Source: Microbacterium thalli (GTDB lineage Bacteria; Actinomycetota; Actinomycetes; Actinomycetales; Microbacteriaceae). Taken from it: 64,000 nt of DNA. A model generated the notes under the pieces. It saw only the letters and a list, made by a program, of their open reading frames with translations, had not been told where the DNA came from and searched no databases. The stretch covers positions 682,001 through 746,000 of the forward strand of contig NZ_JAQZCH010000002.1 of assembly GCF_028737325.1 (NCBI RefSeq), written 5' to 3'. Positions 1-7,982 of the stretch are shown one piece after another. How positions within the stretch are numbered: the first letter of the stretch is position 1; the number at the start of each line of letters is the position of its first letter. A program made the position numbers and the translations under genes.

Positions 1-551
1 TCATGGGCGAGGGCGCGGGCGTGCTGATCCTCGAGACCGAGGAGCACGCGAAGGCCCGCGGGGCGAAGATCTACGCGTACGCAGTCGGCGGCGGCGTGAC
101 CGCCGACTCGTACCACATCACGGCGAACGACCCCGAGGGGACCGGTGCCTCGCGTGCCGTCCGCCGGGCGCTGGAGCAGGCGGACGCCTCCCCCGACGAG
201 GTCGCCCACATCAATGCGCACGCGACCTCGACGCCGGTCGGCGACCCGAACGAGTACCAGGCGCTGCGCACCGTCTTCGGCGACCGCATCGACGAGATCC
301 CCGTCTCGGCGACCAAGGCGTCGACCGGGCACCTGCTCGGCGGCACCGGCGCGCTCGAGGCGATCTTCACGATCCTCGCCCTCCGCGAGCGGATCGCTCC
401 GCCGACGATCAATCTCACCGAACAGGATCCGGCCGTGCCGTTCCGCGTCTCGGGTGAGACGCAGGACCTGGGCAGCGGCGATCTGCTCGCCATCAGCAAC
501 TCGTTCGGCTTCGGCGGTCACAACGCCGTCGTGGCCTTCCGTTCGGCCTGA
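1..551 (+). CDS. fabF: 3-oxoacyl-ACP synthase II (KASII), C-terminal part
   Basis: Condensing enzyme of fatty-acid elongation, cut by the window edge; the reading frame enters at base 3. The visible 182 residues hold the second half of the thiolase fold. Both active-site histidines are present, in NAHATSTPVGD and KASTGHLLGG, and the glycine-rich C-terminal loop SNSFGFGGHN is complete. The catalytic cysteine would lie upstream, outside the window. A strong terminator follows the stop codon, so this is the last gene of its operon (in actinobacteria usually fabD-fabH-acpP-fabF, known context, not visible here). Confidence 0.96.
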   Translation, partial: MGEGAGVLILETEEHAKARGAKIYAYAVGGGVTADSYHITANDPEGTGASRAVRRALEQADASPDEVAHINAHATSTPVGDPNEYQALRTVFGDRIDEIPVSATKASTGHLLGGTGALEAIFTILALRERIAPPTINLTEQDPAVPFRVSGETQDLGSGDLLAISNSFGFGGHNAVVAFRSA

Positions 552-566
552 TCCGACGGGAACGAC

Positions 567-606
567 GGAACCCCCGGGGATCGCTCCCCGGGGGTTCTTC
601 TTCGTC
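567..606 (+). terminator. Rho-independent terminator after fabF
   Basis: A perfect GC-rich stem (AACCCCCGGGGA / TCCCCGGGGGTT, arms about 569-580 and 585-596, 4-nt loop) is followed by TTCTTCTTCGT. It starts 16 bases after the fabF stop. Confidence 0.9.
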
Positions 607-692
607 AGACGGTCCGCACGCGTTCTCGGGCTCCGGGGGCAAGCACCGATGTCCGGTACCGGCGCACGTCCGTCTGAGGCTCGGTGCGGCGC

Positions 693-1196
693 TCACCCCA
701 CCTTGTGCAGCCACACGACGGCGACGTTATCGCCCGCGTGACGGAAGGGCTCGAGCTCCTCGTCCCAGGCCGAGCCCAGCGCGACGTTCAACTCGCGCTG
801 CAGCTCGAAGGCATCTCCCGCCCCGATCTCCATCGCATAGCGCAGCCGGTCCTCGCCGATGACGACGTTGCCGGCGGCATCCGTCTGGGCGTAGTGGATC
901 CCCAGGCTCGGTGTGTGCATCCAGCGACCGCCGTCGCTGCGCGGCGTCGGGTCCTCCGATACCTCGAAGCGCAGGTGCTCCCAGCCGCGGATCGCCGTCG
1001 CCAGCGCCGCGCCCGTGCCGGCCGGACCCTCCCAGTAGAACTCCGCGCGACGACTTCCGGAGAGCACCGGCTGGTCATCCCAGTCGAAATTCACGGCACG
1101 CCCGAGGGCGCGCCCGGCTGCCCACTCGAGGTGCGGGCACAACGCGCGTGGCGCGGAGTGGATGAAGATCACTCCACGCGCTTGTGGTGTCGCCAT
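693..1196 (-). CDS. DUF3145 family protein
   Basis: 167-residue protein matching the actinobacterial DUF3145 family (N-terminus MATPQARGVIFIHSAPRALC, conserved WEHLRFEV and HTPSLGIHYAQ-like segments). The family has no established biochemical role. It is commonly found beside the fabF cluster, as here, where it converges on fabF. No signal peptide or membrane segment is visible, so it is probably cytoplasmic. The family call comes from recognising the sequence; no function is claimed. Confidence 0.88.
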   Translation of the reverse strand: MATPQARGVIFIHSAPRALCPHLEWAAGRALGRAVNFDWDDQPVLSGSRRAEFYWEGPAGTGAALATAIRGWEHLRFEVSEDPTPRSDGGRWMHTPSLGIHYAQTDAAGNVVIGEDRLRYAMEIGAGDAFELQRELNVALGSAWDEELEPFRHAGDNVAVVWLHKVG

Positions 1197-1333
1197 GACT
1201 TCTCCGTTTCGTCAGGTACGTCTTCCCCTACGACCTGAGACCGGATGCGGCGATGTGTTCGGTTGTCGGGTCGATTATCGCCCATGCCACCTGGGAATCA
1301 CAACCATGTCGTGCGGGCCGCGGCGACCTGCTG

Positions 1334-1996
1334 TCAAGCCGGTTCCGCACGCGCCACTCCTCCCGCATTCTGGACGCGACGAAAGGACGACACATGAGCG
1401 ATAACACCCCGCATCACCGCCACGCCGAGGACGCGCACGCCGACGGCGGCGCCCCCACCGATGCGGCGAGCGACGAGGTCAAGGCCGACGCCGCCCGCGC
1501 CGGAGCCGAGGCCGAGCTCGACGGGCCTGACGACAACGAGACCTTCCCGCAGGACCCGTCGATCACGCACCCCTGACGATTGCGACGTGGGGCATCCGCT
1601 CCCCCGACGCACGAACGGCCGCCTTCGAGGCGGCCGTTCCGCGTGTGTAGGGCGGGTGGGACTTGAACTCTCCCCACCACTCAGCGGTCGTCGATGATCC
1701 GCGGAATCATGCGGAACAGGACGCTCAAAGCGATGCAAAGCGACACGGTCCGACGCAGGTAGGTGTGGGCGAAATGTGGGCAAACGTGGTCGCGCCGCGG
1801 CGCCGATTCGACGCAGCACGCGATGCGCGGTGATGGGGTCGTGCGCCTGGCCCTCGAGGGAAGCCACGGCGCGGTGGAGTAGCTGGAAGTAGCGGGCGGG
1901 TCCGAAGCCGAACCGGAGGCGGATGTCTTCCTCCTGCCGGCCCGTCCGCCCGGGATAGTTCGACTCGAAGTCGAGCAGTTCAGCAGTGGTGGGCAT
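1334..1996 (-). CDS. DUF3263-type protein whose reading frame crosses attL
   Basis: From the ATG at 1996 the first ~70 residues match the DUF3263 pattern (LLDFE near the start, then RFGFGPARYFQLL, HDPITAHRVLRRI), a small helical, DNA-binding-like domain common in actinobacteria and their phages. The frame stays open through the integrase arm-like repeats, then through the attL core, and ends in host DNA at 1334. The last ~100 residues are therefore an integration product, and they overlap the host gene at 1394-1576 on the other strand. In the circular phage the tail of the protein would differ. The domain is confident, the C-terminus is not. Confidence 0.5.
   Translation of the reverse strand: MPTTAELLDFESNYPGRTGRQEEDIRLRFGFGPARYFQLLHRAVASLEGQAHDPITAHRVLRRIGAAARPRLPTFRPHLPASDRVALHRFERPVPHDSADHRRPLSGGESSSPTRPTHAERPPRRRPFVRRGSGCPTSQSSGVRDRRVLREGLVVVRPVELGLGSGAGGVGLDLVARRIGGGAAVGVRVLGVAVMRGVIAHVSSFRRVQNAGGVARAEPA
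1394..1576 (+). CDS. Small acidic hypothetical protein (60 aa)
   Basis: The start ATG at 1394 follows an AAAGGAC ribosome-binding site (1382-1388). The product is highly charged and low-complexity, rich in Asp, Glu, Ala and His, with no hydrophobic segment. It is probably soluble and perhaps disordered. This is the last host gene before the prophage left end. Small acidic proteins of this type are common and uncharacterised in Microbacteriaceae. Confidence 0.7.
   Translation: MSDNTPHHRHAEDAHADGGAPTDAASDEVKADAARAGAEAELDGPDDNETFPQDPSITHP
1613..1639. terminator. Hairpin at host/prophage left junction
   Basis: Perfect 11-bp inverted repeat GAACGGCCGCC / GGCGGCCGTTC with a 5-nt loop. It follows the small acidic gene. 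Before integration it would also have lain just downstream of the tRNA gene on the - strand. There is no clear U-tract in either direction, so it is a weak or Rho-assisted terminator at best. Confidence 0.55.
1646..1668 (-). other. attL core: remnant of the tRNA 3' end
   Basis: These 23 bases are identical to 51229-51251. Read on the - strand they are the T-loop end, the T-stem 3' arm and the acceptor 3' arm of the CAU tRNA. Identity stops exactly at both edges (G versus T before it, T versus C after it). No tRNA body is present here, so this is the displaced host 3' end and marks the left prophage boundary. Confidence 0.92.
1764..1782 (+). promoter_or_regulatory. Candidate integrase arm-type sites, left arm (tandem TGTGGGCN)
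   Basis: TGTGGGCG at 1764-1771 and TGTGGGCA at 1775-1782 form a direct repeat with 11-bp spacing, 95 bp inside attL. The same octamer pair with the same spacing occurs 72 bp inside attR (51138-51156). Paired direct repeats flanking the core are what lambda/L5-type integrases bind with their N-terminal domain. Binding itself is inferred. Confidence 0.5.
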
Positions 1997-2062
1997 GCGG
2001 CGATTCTCCCCCTGGCCTCCGACATGCCGCGGTGGGCTGTTCATGCCCCGCTGACGCACGAA

Positions 2063-2095
2063 ACGCCCCCACCCCGTCTATCTGGGTAGGGGCGT
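2063..2095. terminator. Terminator-like hairpin
   Basis: ACGCCCCCACCC and GGGTAGGGGCGT form a 12-bp stem with one mismatch and a 9-nt loop. It lies between the DUF3263 gene and the small membrane gene that starts at 2134. The - strand side is followed by TTCGTGCG, a poor U-tract. Confidence 0.5.
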
Positions 2096-2133
2096 CATAT
2101 CGAGGCGGCGAGAGCGAGCAGTACGCTCACCGC

Positions 2134-2283
2134 ATGGAGTGGTTCTTCTTCGTCGTACTCGGCGCCGCACTGTTCTTCGGCGTCCTGTTCTTCGTGGTGA
2201 AGGCCGCGATCGTCATCGGGCTCCGCGAACACCGTGCCGAGCTGCGCACGGAGCGCCGCACCGACGACGTCCCGCCGGCTTGA
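2134..2283 (+). CDS. Small membrane protein (49 aa)
   Basis: The ATG at 2134 is 6 bases after a TACGCT -10 box (2122-2127) with no ribosome-binding site, so the transcript is probably leaderless. The protein is one hydrophobic helix (residues ~3-27, rich in Phe, Val, Leu) followed by a charged Arg/Glu tail, so it likely spans the membrane once with the tail in the cytosol. It is a single-gene unit opposed to its - strand neighbours, a typical prophage moron layout. Function unknown. Confidence 0.6.
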   Translation: MEWFFFVVLGAALFFGVLFFVVKAAIVIGLREHRAELRTERRTDDVPPA

Positions 2284-2296
2284 TCGCGTCGCGCGC

Positions 2297-2476
2297 TCAG
2301 CCGCCGCGGACGCCGGGGAGGTCGTCGCCGCCTGCAGGCCGCTCGATCCACGGGATGTCGATCTCCCACCCGCAGCCGCCGCACTGGTAGCCGCCGTCGA
2401 CGGTGCGCATGACGGTGCCGCAGACCTCGCAGCGCGGCTCCGACCCGATGTCGAGGTCTTCGTCGAACGCGGTCAC
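2297..2476 (-). CDS. Small zinc-ribbon protein (59 aa)
   Basis: The GTG at 2476 overlaps the stop of the upstream gene by 4 nt (GTGA) and follows an AGAGGCG ribosome-binding site. The protein has two cysteine knuckles, CEVCG and CGGCGWE, about 17 residues apart, a compact zinc ribbon. The flanks are acidic. Such small zinc proteins are frequent phage accessory products; partner and function are unknown. Confidence 0.65.
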   Translation of the reverse strand: MTAFDEDLDIGSEPRCEVCGTVMRTVDGGYQCGGCGWEIDIPWIERPAGGDDLPGVRGG

Positions 2477-2883
2477 CGGTCGCCTCTAGTCGCCGCCTGA
2501 CGCAGGACGAGGAGCATGCCGCCGATCGCGCACACGAATCCGACGAGAGTGACCGCCCAGAGCGGAACACCCGGCAGTCGAGATTCAGCCCCGGAAATGA
2601 GACTGAAAACGGTCGCCACGGCGAAGATGACACCCAACACGCTGAAGAAGAAGATCGCAGGCTTCACGCGGAGCCTACGGGCACCAGGCGCGAGGTCGCG
2701 GGGATCGCTCAGGTTCCATCGTTGGCGGAGCGCCGCCGCCTCGCGCTCCAGTTCCTCCCGGCGAGCGAGTGGTGCGTCGTTCAGAGTGCCCGCCGGCTGC
2801 ACCAGCGCCTGCAGCTCCCCGTAGATGTCGGTCAATCGTCGCTCTGCGCTCTCGCGCCCGCTCTGCTCACCGGCTGCGCCCAC
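2473..2883 (-). CDS. Two-helix membrane protein (136 aa)
   Basis: The N-terminal ~70 residues are charged and helical (coiled-coil-like, Glu/Arg rich). Two predicted transmembrane helices follow (about residues 74-96 and 105-127), then a short basic tail. It is translationally coupled to the zinc-ribbon gene downstream. The family is not recognised. It lies in the accessory region of the prophage; a membrane-associated role in the lysogen is an inference. Confidence 0.65.
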   Translation of the reverse strand: MGAAGEQSGRESAERRLTDIYGELQALVQPAGTLNDAPLARREELEREAAALRQRWNLSDPRDLAPGARRLRVKPAIFFFSVLGVIFAVATVFSLISGAESRLPGVPLWAVTLVGFVCAIGGMLLVLRQAATRGDR

Positions 2884-2953
2884 GGGACGAGCGTAGCCCT
2901 ATCAATGTCGGCGTACGATGTCATCCTCTCGGCCGGAGAAAGGATGCCCGGCC

Positions 2954-3280
2954 ATGAGATCACCGCTCGACCAGGACACCATGTTGGACGTGGCGCTGTC
3001 CGCGATCTGCGCCCGCAACCAGTACACCCTCGACGCCGCGCCGGTCATCGCCGAGCTGACTGCCGCAGCAGACGGACGGGACGACGTCCTCGCACGTGCT
3101 GCGGGAATTTGGGCCGGGTACTTCGATGCTGCCGAGACGCGGATGCTCACGAGCGCGCTACGGGGCTTCCCTGGTGCCGAACAGTGGGTTGCGGAGGGTC
3201 GGCGCCGGCGCGGCATCCCTCGGCACGGCGCCCCGATTCGCCGCGACGAGCTACCCGCCGCGGCCCCGGAGACGGACTAG
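2954..3280 (+). CDS. Hypothetical protein (108 aa)
   Basis: A TACGAT -10 box (2914-2919) would start transcription near 2926, and a GGAGAAAGG ribosome-binding site (2934-2942) precedes the ATG at 2954. For this reason this start is preferred over an in-frame ATG at 2918. The protein is soluble and helical, with a basic C-terminus (GRRRRGIPRHG). No family recognised. Confidence 0.6.
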   Translation: MRSPLDQDTMLDVALSAICARNQYTLDAAPVIAELTAAADGRDDVLARAAGIWAGYFDAAETRMLTSALRGFPGAEQWVAEGRRRRGIPRHGAPIRRDELPAAAPETD

Positions 3281-3289
3281 TTTCGGTGC

Positions 3290-3436
3290 TCATCGTCGAT
3301 CGCGTCTCCGTCGTCGCGCAGTCCGCCTGTTCATGCGGACTTCGATACGGATGCGAACTCGGACGCGGATGGTGATGCTCATCATGATGACGAGAGCGAA
3401 GACCACGGACGCGGCCAGCTCGATAGGAATGGTCAT
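3290..3436 (-). CDS. Possible small membrane protein (48 aa)
   Basis: One hydrophobic helix (residues ~4-22) is followed by a strongly alternating Arg-rich tail ending in RRTARRRRRDRR. The ribosome-binding site is poor. It could be a real membrane micro-protein or a chance frame between two + strand genes. Confidence 0.4.
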   Translation of the reverse strand: MTIPIELAASVVFALVIMMSITIRVRVRIRIEVRMNRRTARRRRRDRR

Positions 3437-3541
3437 ACCCGTGGTACGCCGCGCTACGTCGAGGCGTACACCCTCCGCGCAAGAATGATCGACGCTGCAC
3501 CGCGACGCGCGCTGGGGGCGAGACGCTGCTAGCTTCAGCGC

Positions 3542-3766
3542 ATGGCAATGAAGCAAGCTCAGCACCTCACGCTCGAAGACATCGGCAAGACCGTTCTCTT
3601 CATCGGACCGGACGCTCGGGACCAGCGTTGGAAGGGTGAACTCCAGGGGATCCAGTTCAGCTCGGGCTTCGGCGTACACCTGACTATCGACAACAAGGGC
3701 TTCTACCCGACGCCGGATCAGGAGATCGAGTTGTTCGACCCGCCGGCAGCCGACCCCATCGTGTGA
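3542..3766 (+). CDS. Hypothetical protein (74 aa)
   Basis: The ATG at 3542 lies 6 bases after a TAGCTT -10 box (3530-3535), so it is likely leaderless. The protein looks like a small beta fold (repeated Gly-hydrophobic strands, central TVLFIGPDARDQRWKGEL). No family recognised. It stands alone between promoters in the accessory region. Confidence 0.6.
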   Translation: MAMKQAQHLTLEDIGKTVLFIGPDARDQRWKGELQGIQFSSGFGVHLTIDNKGFYPTPDQEIELFDPPAADPIV

Positions 3767-3829
3767 CGTTGGTGTGCCGCGCGTACCGCTCGGCGGCTGG
3801 TTTGCCGGCGCTCACGTAGACTCCCGCGC

Positions 3830-4591
3830 ATGGGGAAACGACGTCGCCGGAGCACTTCGGACGCATGGTGGAAGATGGAGATCGGCGGCATGCCCGTTTG
3901 GGGCATCCTCGGTTCGGTCGCTCTCTTAACCGTGATGGCGTTCGGGACGATTGCCTCTATACCTCCAGCTCCGACAGCGGACCCCAACCGCACCACGGCC
4001 CCGGTCCCCTCTTTCGCGTTCGACGACCCGCCTGAGACAACGTCGCCCCATGTAGCTTTCCTCGGCGACTCGTACACATTCGGAACTGGACGGTCTGAGG
4101 GCAGCGAGAACCGCTGGACGACAATCGTTTCGAACGCGCTCGCCTGGGATGAGGAGCGATTTGCAGTAGGCGGCACGGGTTACGTTCAGGGCGACAGCTA
4201 CACGAACCGGGTGGGCCTGGTCATCGCGGCGGCGCCCGACGTGGTTATCGTCAGCGGAGGACGCAACGACTGGCGCGTCGCTGATCAGGTGGAAGCGGCC
4301 GCAACCACGGTCTTCAGCCAACTCCGGGATGCGTTGCCGGAGGCAACCATCATCGCGACCAACCCGTGGTGGGACGACGACCCAGCGCCGGCAGAGATGA
4401 CGTTCGTGTCCGAAGCCGTTCGCTCCGCCGCGGACGCGACCGGCATCGCCTTTGTAGACATCGGACAGCCGCTCGAGGGGCACCCCGAATACCTCTCGGA
4501 AGACGGGGTGCACCCGAACGACGACGGCTATCGGGTCATCGCCGACGCTGTCGAGCCTCTCCTGCGCGAGCTGGTTCCCGCGACGACATAG
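3830..4591 (+). CDS. Membrane-anchored SGNH/GDSL hydrolase
   Basis: The protein has 253 residues. A basic cytoplasmic start and one transmembrane helix (about 22-45) are followed by a Pro/Thr linker and an extracellular SGNH domain. Catalytic blocks are visible: block I GDSYT with Ser81, a block II glycine (GGTGY), block III GGRND with Asn146, and block V DGVHPN with Asp225 and His228. The family removes acyl groups from lipids, peptidoglycan or polysaccharide; an O-acetyl-glycan esterase fits the neighbours. The ATG is 7 bases after a TAGACT -10 box (leaderless). It is followed by an acyltransferase-SGNH gene, suggesting control of acylation on one surface polymer. Confidence 0.88.
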   Translation: MGKRRRRSTSDAWWKMEIGGMPVWGILGSVALLTVMAFGTIASIPPAPTADPNRTTAPVPSFAFDDPPETTSPHVAFLGDSYTFGTGRSEGSENRWTTIVSNALAWDEERFAVGGTGYVQGDSYTNRVGLVIAAAPDVVIVSGGRNDWRVADQVEAAATTVFSQLRDALPEATIIATNPWWDDDPAPAEMTFVSEAVRSAADATGIAFVDIGQPLEGHPEYLSEDGVHPNDDGYRVIADAVEPLLRELVPATT

Positions 4592-4641
4592 CGGCCGCTC
4601 GACTTCGAAGTGCGATGTCAGGCCCCGATGGCCCAGGCGGC

Positions 4642-4680
4642 GTGGTCGCGACCACGTGCGCACGCGCTGCGACCGCGGTC
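4642..4680. promoter_or_regulatory. Cluster of three palindromes upstream of the acyltransferase
   Basis: GTGGTCGCGACCAC (4642-4655, perfect 14-bp palindrome), GTGCGCAC (4656-4663) and GACCGCGGTC (4671-4680) lie end to end. They sit just upstream of a promoter-like TTACAT/TAGGAT pair (about 4682-4687 and 4707-4712) that precedes the acyltransferase at 4735. They could bind a dimeric regulator or act as a terminator for the SGNH gene. Inference only. Confidence 0.4.
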
Positions 4681-4734
4681 GTTACATGACAGTTACCTCT
4701 CACCCCTAGGATTCACGCGAGGATCGGGGAGCGC

Positions 4735-6780
4735 ATGACAACGCGAACGGTGCAGGCGGGTCAAGCGCATGCGAGACCAAACGTCAACGTGCAACGCATG
4801 GATATCCAGGGGCTGCGCGCCATCGCGGTGCTGGCGGTGGTGATCTACCACGCGGGTGTCCCGGGGTTCTCCGGCGGCTACATCGGCGTGGACATCTTCT
4901 TCGTCATCAGCGGTTACCTGATCACGAGTCACCTTCTCAGAGGGCTGGGAGGCGACGGGCGAATTCACCTGGCCTCCTTTTACGCCAAGCGAGCACGTCG
5001 CATCCTCCCGGCGTCCCTGCTGGTCGTCGCGCTGACGGTCGTGGCGGCACTAATTTGGTACCCGCCTCTCCTCATGAAGAGTGTTCTGCAGGGCGCGGTC
5101 GCGACCGCGCTCTACGTTCCGAACTACCTCTTCGCTTGGCAGCGGACCGACTATCTAGCTGAAACGATCCCTTCTTTGTTTCAGCACTACTGGTCGCTGG
5201 GCATCGAGGAGCAGTTCTACCTTCTCTGGCCTCTGCTTCTCGCAGCCGGCTTTGCGCTCTTCAAGACGCGGCGGTCGCTGTTCCTTGGCGTAGGCATCAT
5301 TGTCCTACTCTCCTTCGTGGCATGCGTCGTCGTCACCGCGAGTGACCAGCCGTGGGCATTCTTCGGGCTTCCTACTCGCGCGTGGGAGCTCGGCGTCGGC
5401 GGCCTCGCGGCGTTCCTCGTTGCGCACCGACCGGTGCCCATGCCCGGAGCTGTGGGAAGCGTCGCGGGTTGGATCGGCCTCGTGGGCGTCCTCGCGTGCG
5501 TGGTGTTGTTCAGCGACGCGACACCGTTCCCCGGATACTGGGCAGCGGTGCCCGTCTTCTGTACTGCTCTGGTAATCGTCGCGGGCGAGAGTCCCTCTCG
5601 ATTCGGGCCCGGCCGGGTGCTGTCGCTCCGAGGGATGACTTTCATCGGAGCGATCTCCTACTCGCTGTACCTCGTTCACTGGCCAATACTCGAGATACCG
5701 AAGGGCGCGATCGGCTTCGAACAGCCACTGCCCCTCTGGACAACCGTCGCGCTTGCCGCGGCGAGCGTGCCGGTTGCCTGGGTGCTCTACACCTGGGTCG
5801 AGAACCCAGCCCGGAACAGCGCGTTTCTCGTCGACGCCCGTCCTCGCCGGTCCTTGGTCACGGCGGCGGCCGGATCGCTCGCGGTGGTTCTGATCTCCGT
5901 GGGCGCTTACGGCGTTTCCTCCCTCCAGCCAACGTCATCGGCCAGGGTCGCCGGGACGGCAACCTTCGACGGGCCACCCGAGGCGACACCGTTCGTACCA
6001 GCGGATCTCACTACCCCCCTGGCAGATGCCGAGAGGGATCAGTCCGAGGCGTACGCAGACGGATGTCACCTCAGCACGACCGAAACGACGCCAAAGGGAT
6101 GCGTTTATGGCGACGAAGCCGCCCCGCGGATCGTGCTCTTCGGCGACTCTCATGCCACGCAGTGGCTTCCCGCCCTCCAGCGCATCGCAGCGCAGCAGGG
6201 CTACAGCGTAGAGCTGCAGACCAAAGGCGCCTGCCCGTCCGTCGAGGTGCACATCATTCGCAACGAGCAGCCATACGAATCCTGCGACAAATGGCGCGAG
6301 GCTGTCCTCGGCGCGATGTCCGTCGAAACGCCGCCGGCGCTCGTCGTCCTAGCGAACTACGGCAACGTCGACTATGAGTTCGAGGGTGACAAGACGGCAG
6401 CATGGGGTGACGGGCTTCGTTCGACACTGTCACACATCAGCGCTCCCACCGTCATCATTGCGGACAGCCCGTACATGTCCGTGACACCGGCATTTTGCTT
6501 GTCGCAGCGCCTCAATTCCGCCGACACCTGCGGCCGCCCCTTCAGCGAGGCGGTACCGACTTCGCTACACGAGGAGGAGCGTAGCGTGGCCGATGACATG
6601 GGTGCCGAGACCGTGGACTTGACCTCGAAGCTGTGCACCGAGTGGTGCCCGCCGATCATCGGCAACACACTCATCTACAGGGACGAGCACCACATCACTG
6701 CTAGCGCGAGCGAAGCGCTGGCTGAAGCTTTGTGGGGCGAGCTGACATCCGCGGGCCTCCTGCCATCGAACGGACAGTAG
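4735..6780 (+). CDS. OafA/YrhL-type acyltransferase fused to an SGNH domain
   Basis: 681 residues, the usual size of acyltransferase-3/SGNH fusions. The first ~390 residues form about ten membrane helices with the family signature: the active-site His39 in VVIYHAG, then GGYIGVDIFFVISGYLIT and ARRILPAS. After an ~50-residue linker the extracellular SGNH domain has block I GDSHATQW (Ser472) and block V DEHH (Asp650, His653). Known members move acetyl or other acyl groups from the cytoplasm onto surface glycans such as O-antigen, wall polysaccharide or peptidoglycan. The ATG has a GGGGA ribosome-binding site. As prophage cargo it would alter the host surface in the lysogen (inference). Confidence 0.92.
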   Translation: MTTRTVQAGQAHARPNVNVQRMDIQGLRAIAVLAVVIYHAGVPGFSGGYIGVDIFFVISGYLITSHLLRGLGGDGRIHLASFYAKRARRILPASLLVVALTVVAALIWYPPLLMKSVLQGAVATALYVPNYLFAWQRTDYLAETIPSLFQHYWSLGIEEQFYLLWPLLLAAGFALFKTRRSLFLGVGIIVLLSFVACVVVTASDQPWAFFGLPTRAWELGVGGLAAFLVAHRPVPMPGAVGSVAGWIGLVGVLACVVLFSDATPFPGYWAAVPVFCTALVIVAGESPSRFGPGRVLSLRGMTFIGAISYSLYLVHWPILEIPKGAIGFEQPLPLWTTVALAAASVPVAWVLYTWVENPARNSAFLVDARPRRSLVTAAAGSLAVVLISVGAYGVSSLQPTSSARVAGTATFDGPPEATPFVPADLTTPLADAERDQSEAYADGCHLSTTETTPKGCVYGDEAAPRIVLFGDSHATQWLPALQRIAAQQGYSVELQTKGACPSVEVHIIRNEQPYESCDKWREAVLGAMSVETPPALVVLANYGNVDYEFEGDKTAAWGDGLRSTLSHISAPTVIIADSPYMSVTPAFCLSQRLNSADTCGRPFSEAVPTSLHEEERSVADDMGAETVDLTSKLCTEWCPPIIGNTLIYRDEHHITASASEALAEALWGELTSAGLLPSNGQ

Positions 6781-6834
6781 GACTCAATCTGACACTGACG
6801 GGGACGACCCCGAGGTGTGCCCGAAACGTCAATA

Positions 6835-6868
6835 AGCCCCAGTCGCATCTTCCGAGGCGGCTGGGGCT
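6835..6868. terminator. Bidirectional terminator between convergent genes
   Basis: AGCCCCAGTCGC / GCGGCTGGGGCT, a 12-bp stem with one G-T pair and a 10-nt loop, is followed by GTTCTC. It separates the rightward acyltransferase-SGNH gene and the leftward acyltransferase at 6891-7904. Confidence 0.75.
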
Positions 6869-6890
6869 GTTCTCGCTGAGTCGATCGCTC

Positions 6891-7904
6891 TCAGACGTTT
6901 GCAGGTGTGCGACGCGTCGATGTTGCTCCAAGTGGCAGAGCGAAGAGGTAACGGGGCACTCGCCACCTCTGCGCCCACACGGAGATGAAACCGGTGCCGA
7001 ACGCGGCCAGCAGGAGCGGCGGCAGCAGTAGCCACTCGGTGCGGATGCCGGAACGGACCAGCACGTGGTACGTAACGAGCAACGACACCCAGTGTGTGAC
7101 GTAGAAGATGATCGAGTCTCGACCGTACCGGCCCATCCAGGCACCCACTGCCGACTCTTGAATCGACTGAGCGACGCGGATGAGAACGATGATGCCTGCG
7201 ATGACACCAATCGCCCACACGGCTTGATAACGGACGAGGACGCCCGCGCCGGCGGCGCCAGCGGTTGCTAGCGCCAGAGCTGCGGCGACGACCACGATTG
7301 GTGTCGCGGTCAGCGACCGATCCATGACGGCGCGGTGCCGTGACAACAGGTCTCCGAGGAGGAAGAACGCGAAAAGGAACAGCATGCGCTGCCACTGTGG
7401 CGTTGCCACGAGCAGCTGTGACGCGATGAGCGCGATCGGTATGAGCAGAGAGCGCACCACCGGAGCTCGTCGGAGAACCAACACGACGAAGTAGAAGATC
7501 AATAGGTACGCGAGATACCACAGGTAAGTGGGCGGGGCGTAGAAGACCTGCAGGAAGGTGCCGGCGTCGACGCTCGTGTTCCCCGAGATGGAGCTCGTCG
7601 CCGCGAGCAGGAATAGAAGGATGAAGGACCAGAGGACGTAGGGCCAGCCGATCCGACCTAGCTTGCCGAGAGCGAACTCAGTTGCGGGCTTCGCGAGTGA
7701 CCTCGGAAGCAGCATCCCAGACAGGAACATGAGCGTCGCCATCCGGAATGGCCCGACCGCGTCGTTCAAGGTCGTTAATCCGACGATGTCGTGCACAGCG
7801 TGGCTGTTGATGTGATCCGTAGCGTGGTCAACGACGACAAGGAAGATCGCGAAGCATCGCAGCACATCCATCCACGCCTGCCTGTTGGTGCGAACGCTGG
7901 CCAT
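6891..7904 (-). CDS. Membrane acyltransferase (acyltransferase-3 family)
   Basis: 337 residues with about ten hydrophobic helices and no soluble C-terminal domain. The N-terminal WMDVLRCFAIFLVVVDHA and the following MFLSGMLL block match the acyltransferase-3 pattern, with the His at residue 27 in VVDHA as the expected catalytic base. It resembles compact O-acetyltransferases that decorate surface polysaccharides. Upstream on the - strand are a TACGAT box (7945-7950) and a GGGGGAG ribosome-binding site. It is transcribed opposite to the other acylation genes, so it has its own control. Substrate unknown. Confidence 0.85.
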   Translation of the reverse strand: MASVRTNRQAWMDVLRCFAIFLVVVDHATDHINSHAVHDIVGLTTLNDAVGPFRMATLMFLSGMLLPRSLAKPATEFALGKLGRIGWPYVLWSFILLFLLAATSSISGNTSVDAGTFLQVFYAPPTYLWYLAYLLIFYFVVLVLRRAPVVRSLLIPIALIASQLLVATPQWQRMLFLFAFFLLGDLLSRHRAVMDRSLTATPIVVVAAALALATAGAAGAGVLVRYQAVWAIGVIAGIIVLIRVAQSIQESAVGAWMGRYGRDSIIFYVTHWVSLLVTYHVLVRSGIRTEWLLLPPLLLAAFGTGFISVWAQRWRVPRYLFALPLGATSTRRTPANV

Positions 7905-7982
7905 GCCTCACTCCCCCGACCGCGCACCATGCGCGCCTCGTCGCATCGTAGCGGGGACGGACCGCTGTGTACGCTTTGTCGC

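Noticed and set aside
1334..1640. Treating the end of the DUF3263 frame as a normal C-terminus
   Set aside because: It lies beyond attL in host DNA and overlaps a host gene; it is a product of the integration junction.
1681..1800. Similarity of this stretch to the 3' end of int (VGxxWAN-like frame), suggesting an older integrase remnant
   Set aside because: Only the two octamers and their spacing match; the surrounding sequence and frame do not. Read as arm-type sites instead.
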